Of a stretch of 8,480 nt of DNA, positions 5,515 through 8,480 are shown piece by piece. The DNA lies in assembly GCA_021796135.1 (NCBI GenBank), contig JAJYOQ010000157.1:1-8480 (forward strand), read 5' to 3'. Below the pieces are notes generated by a model. The model saw only the letters and a list, made by a program, of their open reading frames with translations. It made no database searches and was not told where the DNA came from. Each line of letters starts with the position of its first letter. Positions within the stretch are counted from its first letter, which is position 1. Origin of the DNA: Bacteroidota bacterium (GTDB taxonomy: Bacteria; Bacteroidota; Ignavibacteria; Ignavibacteriales; Ignavibacteriaceae). The translations under genes and the position numbers were made by a program.

Positions 5515-8480
5515 ATGAAAAATAAATTATATATAGTCTTATTCTTGTTATTTACACTCATTAGCGTACATGCACAGACAACTGCAGATAAGTTTAGAAG
5601 TGCTATGAGTGCTTATGATAGGCATCAATATGCTATTGCAAATCAATTATTCCAAAAATTTTTCCTTGAACATCATCTTTCAGATGAATTGTATGCGACT
5701 GCAAAATATTATTCTTCTGAGGCATTATTGAATTTAGGTGAAAAAGATGCAGCTGCGACAGGATTTGAATACTTAGTAAATAATTTTAAATGGTCAAATT
5801 ATAGAGATAAATCATTATATAACCTCGGTCTCATTTATTTTCAAACAAAACAATACATTAAAAGCGCTGACCGGCTTAAAATGCTTGTTGATGAATATCC
5901 GAAAAGTAGTTTTTCCGGAATGGGATATTATTGGATTGGAGAGGATTATTTCAAAGCAGGAAAATTAGAAGATGCAATTGATTTTTTCAAAAATGCAATA
6001 AAAAATAATCCTAATAATAGTTATTTGGACTATACAATTTTTTCGCTTGCCAATATTTATGAAAAAATGGGCGACTTTCCTAATGCAATAAAATATTATG
6101 ATAATCTTTTATCTTATCATAGCAACAGCCCATTAGCAAATGATGCTCATATCAGAATTGGAATCTGTTATTTCAAAATAAAAGATTATGATTCTGCATC
6201 ACTTGAGCTTAATAATCCCGCTTTAGAAAAATTACCCCCACTTGACTATTCAAATGATCTATATTTATTAGCTAATTCATATTATAGAATGCAAGAGTAT
6301 CCAAATGCTGAGCGGGCTTTTATTAAAATAATCGAAAATTATCCTGACTATAAAAATTTACGAAACGCAAAATATGGTCTTGCTTGGTGTTATTTCCAGC
6401 AAAAACATTACGATGATGCTTATAAAATGTTTAATTCTATTTCAGACGGGAGCGATAGTATAGCAATCCAATCTTTCTATTGGATGGCTGAATCCAAAAG
6501 ATATGCGGGTGAAGAAGAAGAAGCTTTTAATTTGTATAAAAAATTTATTGATAAATACCCGGCTAATACATTAATTAAAGGCGTGATGTTTCAGATTGGC
6601 ACAATTTATTTCAATTCAAAAACTTATAACCTTGCTAAACAATATCTTGAAAATGCATCCTCAGATGCCGATAATACTATAAAGGCTAAGTCCCTCATGC
6701 TTATCGGAGAGATAAATCTTGAAGAAAAGAAATATGACTTAGCAATTAAATATTTTTCAGAATCAATACAAACGCCCGGTGTTTCGGAAAATGAAAAGAA
6801 TAGATCAAAGCTAGGTCTTGGAGCGGCGTACTTCTTTAATCGTAAATATGACCAGGCAATTACTAATTTAAAAGACTTAACCACTCAATATCCCAATTTT
6901 GAAAAAAATAAAGTAAACTTTTACATCGCAGAAAGTTATTATGCTCTTCAAAAATATAAAGAAGCTCTTAATAGTTACAATAAAGTTGATATTAACGAAC
7001 GGGAGGTTGGTAGTTTGTCTTTATACGGTAAGGCATATTGTTATTTTAATATGCACGAATATGAGAATGCCTCTAAATCATTTGCTTTATACGTAAAGAA
7101 ATTTCCGGAAAGTTCTAGGATAGTAGATGCTAGAATTCGTTTAGCCGATAGTTACTACGGCAGTAAGAATTTTGCAGCTTCCAGTAATATTTATAAAGAA
7201 ATGTTTAATCTTGATAAGGGATCATTAAATAATCCCTATGCATATTATCAATATGCACAATCACTATACAAGGCAAACAAAACCGCAGAAGCTATAAATG
7301 AATTTCGTATTCTGCAAGAAAAGTTTCCGCATTCAGAATATGCAGATAAATCGCTATTTGTCATTGGCTGGATCAATTTCCAACAAGGTAATTATCCCGA
7401 GGCTATAATAAACTATCAAAATGTTCTTTCTACATATCCCCTTTCTTTATTAGGTGCTGACGTGTATTATTCCATAGGTGATTCATATTATAATTTAGGT
7501 AATTATGACACTGCGATAATTAATTATCAAAAAGTTATTTCAATTTATCCTAATTCATCACATGTTATAGATGCTATTAATGGAATACAATATTGTTATG
7601 TTGCTGAGAATCATCCTGATCAGGCGATAAATATGATAAACCAATTTGTTGATGCAAATAGAGATTTGCATTCTATTGATCAAATTTATTTTAAGAAAGG
7701 GGATATTTATTATAGTATACAGGACTATAAAAATGCCGAAGATAGTTATAAGCAATTTATTGCGAATTATCCCGATAGTAAACTTGTACCTCAAGCATAT
7801 TACTGGGTAGGTAAAAGTGCCGAAAATCAAAATCAGAATGCAGATGCACTTTATTATTTTCAAAAAGTCTTAGAATCCTATCCACAAAGCGAATCAGCTC
7901 CTGATGCAGTAATTGAAATGGGAAATATATATAATGAAATGAAAGATTATGATGATGCAATACAATTGTATGATAAAGCATTAAAAGTTTTGCCCAACCA
8001 ACTTCGGTTTCCCGAAATTTTATTTAATAAAGGTTTGACTTTTGAAAATAAGAAAGATGTTTCCTCGGCTTCCGAAGTTTTCAATATGATTATTCAGGAG
8101 TATAATCAAAGTGTTTTTGCTGATAAATCAAAATTGGAATTAGGAATAATCGATTTAGTTGCAAATTTATATACAGATGCTACAAATTATTTTAAGGATT
8201 TAGCTCAAACTCATACTGATGAAATCGGTGCCGAAGCCCAATATTATCTTGGTGAGACTTATTTTGAACAGAATGACATTCAGGATGCAATATCTTCATT
8301 TGTATCAGTTGCAACAGTTTTCCCGGCTTATAATGAATGGATTGCAAAATCAAACTTAAAACTAGGGGACTGTTATGTCAAACTTAAAAACTATAGAAAA
8401 GCAAGGGAAATTTACCAATCGGTTTTTGTCAGTCACCATGCTGATGCATTTGGTAAAGAAGCCAGATTGAAGATTAGGAA
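5515..8480 (+). CDS. Large secreted tetratricopeptide-repeat protein, 3' end beyond the window
   Basis: The open frame runs 988 codons without a stop and leaves the window. It begins MKNKLYIVLFLLFTLISVHAQ, a signal peptide with likely cleavage after Ala20, so the protein is periplasmic or outer-membrane associated. The rest is TPR-type helix pairs of the form YP-S-ADxAxYxIGxxYFxxxxYxxAIxxYxxxxxxYP. Repeat-boundary positions (YP or equivalent) at residues 604, 641, 678, 752, 789, 826, 863, 900, 936 and 974 are 37 residues apart or a multiple, within one residue; earlier ones at 54, 91, 128, 201, 276, 348, 459 and 530 keep the same rhythm. That makes about 25 repeats, with the 37-residue unit of the YbgF/TolA-binding TPR class, not the classic 34. 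Such proteins are protein-binding scaffolds of the cell envelope; the partner is unknown. No Shine-Dalgarno is seen before the ATG. Confidence 0.93.
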   Translation, partial: MKNKLYIVLFLLFTLISVHAQTTADKFRSAMSAYDRHQYAIANQLFQKFFLEHHLSDELYATAKYYSSEALLNLGEKDAAATGFEYLVNNFKWSNYRDKSLYNLGLIYFQTKQYIKSADRLKMLVDEYPKSSFSGMGYYWIGEDYFKAGKLEDAIDFFKNAIKNNPNNSYLDYTIFSLANIYEKMGDFPNAIKYYDNLLSYHSNSPLANDAHIRIGICYFKIKDYDSASLELNNPALEKLPPLDYSNDLYLLANSYYRMQEYPNAERAFIKIIENYPDYKNLRNAKYGLAWCYFQQKHYDDAYKMFNSISDGSDSIAIQSFYWMAESKRYAGEEEEAFNLYKKFIDKYPANTLIKGVMFQIGTIYFNSKTYNLAKQYLENASSDADNTIKAKSLMLIGEINLEEKKYDLAIKYFSESIQTPGVSENEKNRSKLGLGAAYFFNRKYDQAITNLKDLTTQYPNFEKNKVNFYIAESYYALQKYKEALNSYNKVDINEREVGSLSLYGKAYCYFNMHEYENASKSFALYVKKFPESSRIVDARIRLADSYYGSKNFAASSNIYKEMFNLDKGSLNNPYAYYQYAQSLYKANKTAEAINEFRILQEKFPHSEYADKSLFVIGWINFQQGNYPEAIINYQNVLSTYPLSLLGADVYYSIGDSYYNLGNYDTAIINYQKVISIYPNSSHVIDAINGIQYCYVAENHPDQAINMINQFVDANRDLHSIDQIYFKKGDIYYSIQDYKNAEDSYKQFIANYPDSKLVPQAYYWVGKSAENQNQNADALYYFQKVLESYPQSESAPDAVIEMGNIYNEMKDYDDAIQLYDKALKVLPNQLRFPEILFNKGLTFENKKDVSSASEVFNMIIQEYNQSVFADKSKLELGIIDLVANLYTDATNYFKDLAQTHTDEIGAEAQYYLGETYFEQNDIQDAISSFVSVATVFPAYNEWIAKSNLKLGDCYVKLKNYRKAREIYQSVFVSHHADAFGKEARLKIR

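Noticed and set aside
6624..7981. Minus-strand open frames at 6624-6884, 7558-7863 and 7757-7981
   Set aside because: They are shadows of the repetitive TPR coding sequence on the opposite strand.
5515..8480. CRISPR-like periodic repeat
   Set aside because: The 111-bp period is protein-level TPR repetition in one open frame, with divergent DNA and no identical short repeats.

Overview
This AT-rich window reads as ordinary chromosome from a low-GC Gram-negative bacterium. The best guess is the Bacteroidota/Chlorobi/Ignavibacteria group. The reasons are lipoproteins with a relaxed ...NGC lipobox, a very long periplasmic TPR protein, and PurS and PurQ as separate small subunits. Clear Shine-Dalgarno sites before several genes argue against typical Bacteroidetes. 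The lineage is inference; no rRNA or tRNA is present to anchor it.

Left half (1-3112, minus strand): five genes are packed in the transcription order PurC-like gene, psd, pssA, purS, purQ. The first three are separated by 2-3 bases. purS follows pssA after a 99-base gap full of inverted repeats, and the purS stop and purQ start share one base. psd and pssA catalyse consecutive steps to phosphatidylethanolamine. purS and purQ encode two of the three parts of FGAM synthase; purL is not in view. The leading gene looks like a SAICAR synthetase (PurC) fold that has lost its ATP-loop and several substrate-binding signatures. pssA is broken by a single-base frame change at a six-base A/T run, although both halves are well conserved.

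Middle (3113-3269): a divergent intergenic region carries a plausible sigma70-type promoter in each direction.

Right half (3270-8480, plus strand): ybaB/ebfC and recR form the usual recombination pair, separated by 2 bases. Next come two tandem small lipoproteins that both look NTF2-like, the second probably starting at an ATT codon overlapping the stop of the first. The last gene is a very large secreted TPR protein with about 25 repeats at a nearly constant 37-residue period, running off the window end.

There is no stretch over 300 bases without a gene, and I see no mobile element, CRISPR array or RNA gene. The points most worth a second look are the degenerate PurC-like gene heading a phospholipid/purine operon, the pssA frame break, the probable ATT start, and the nested inverted repeats before purS.
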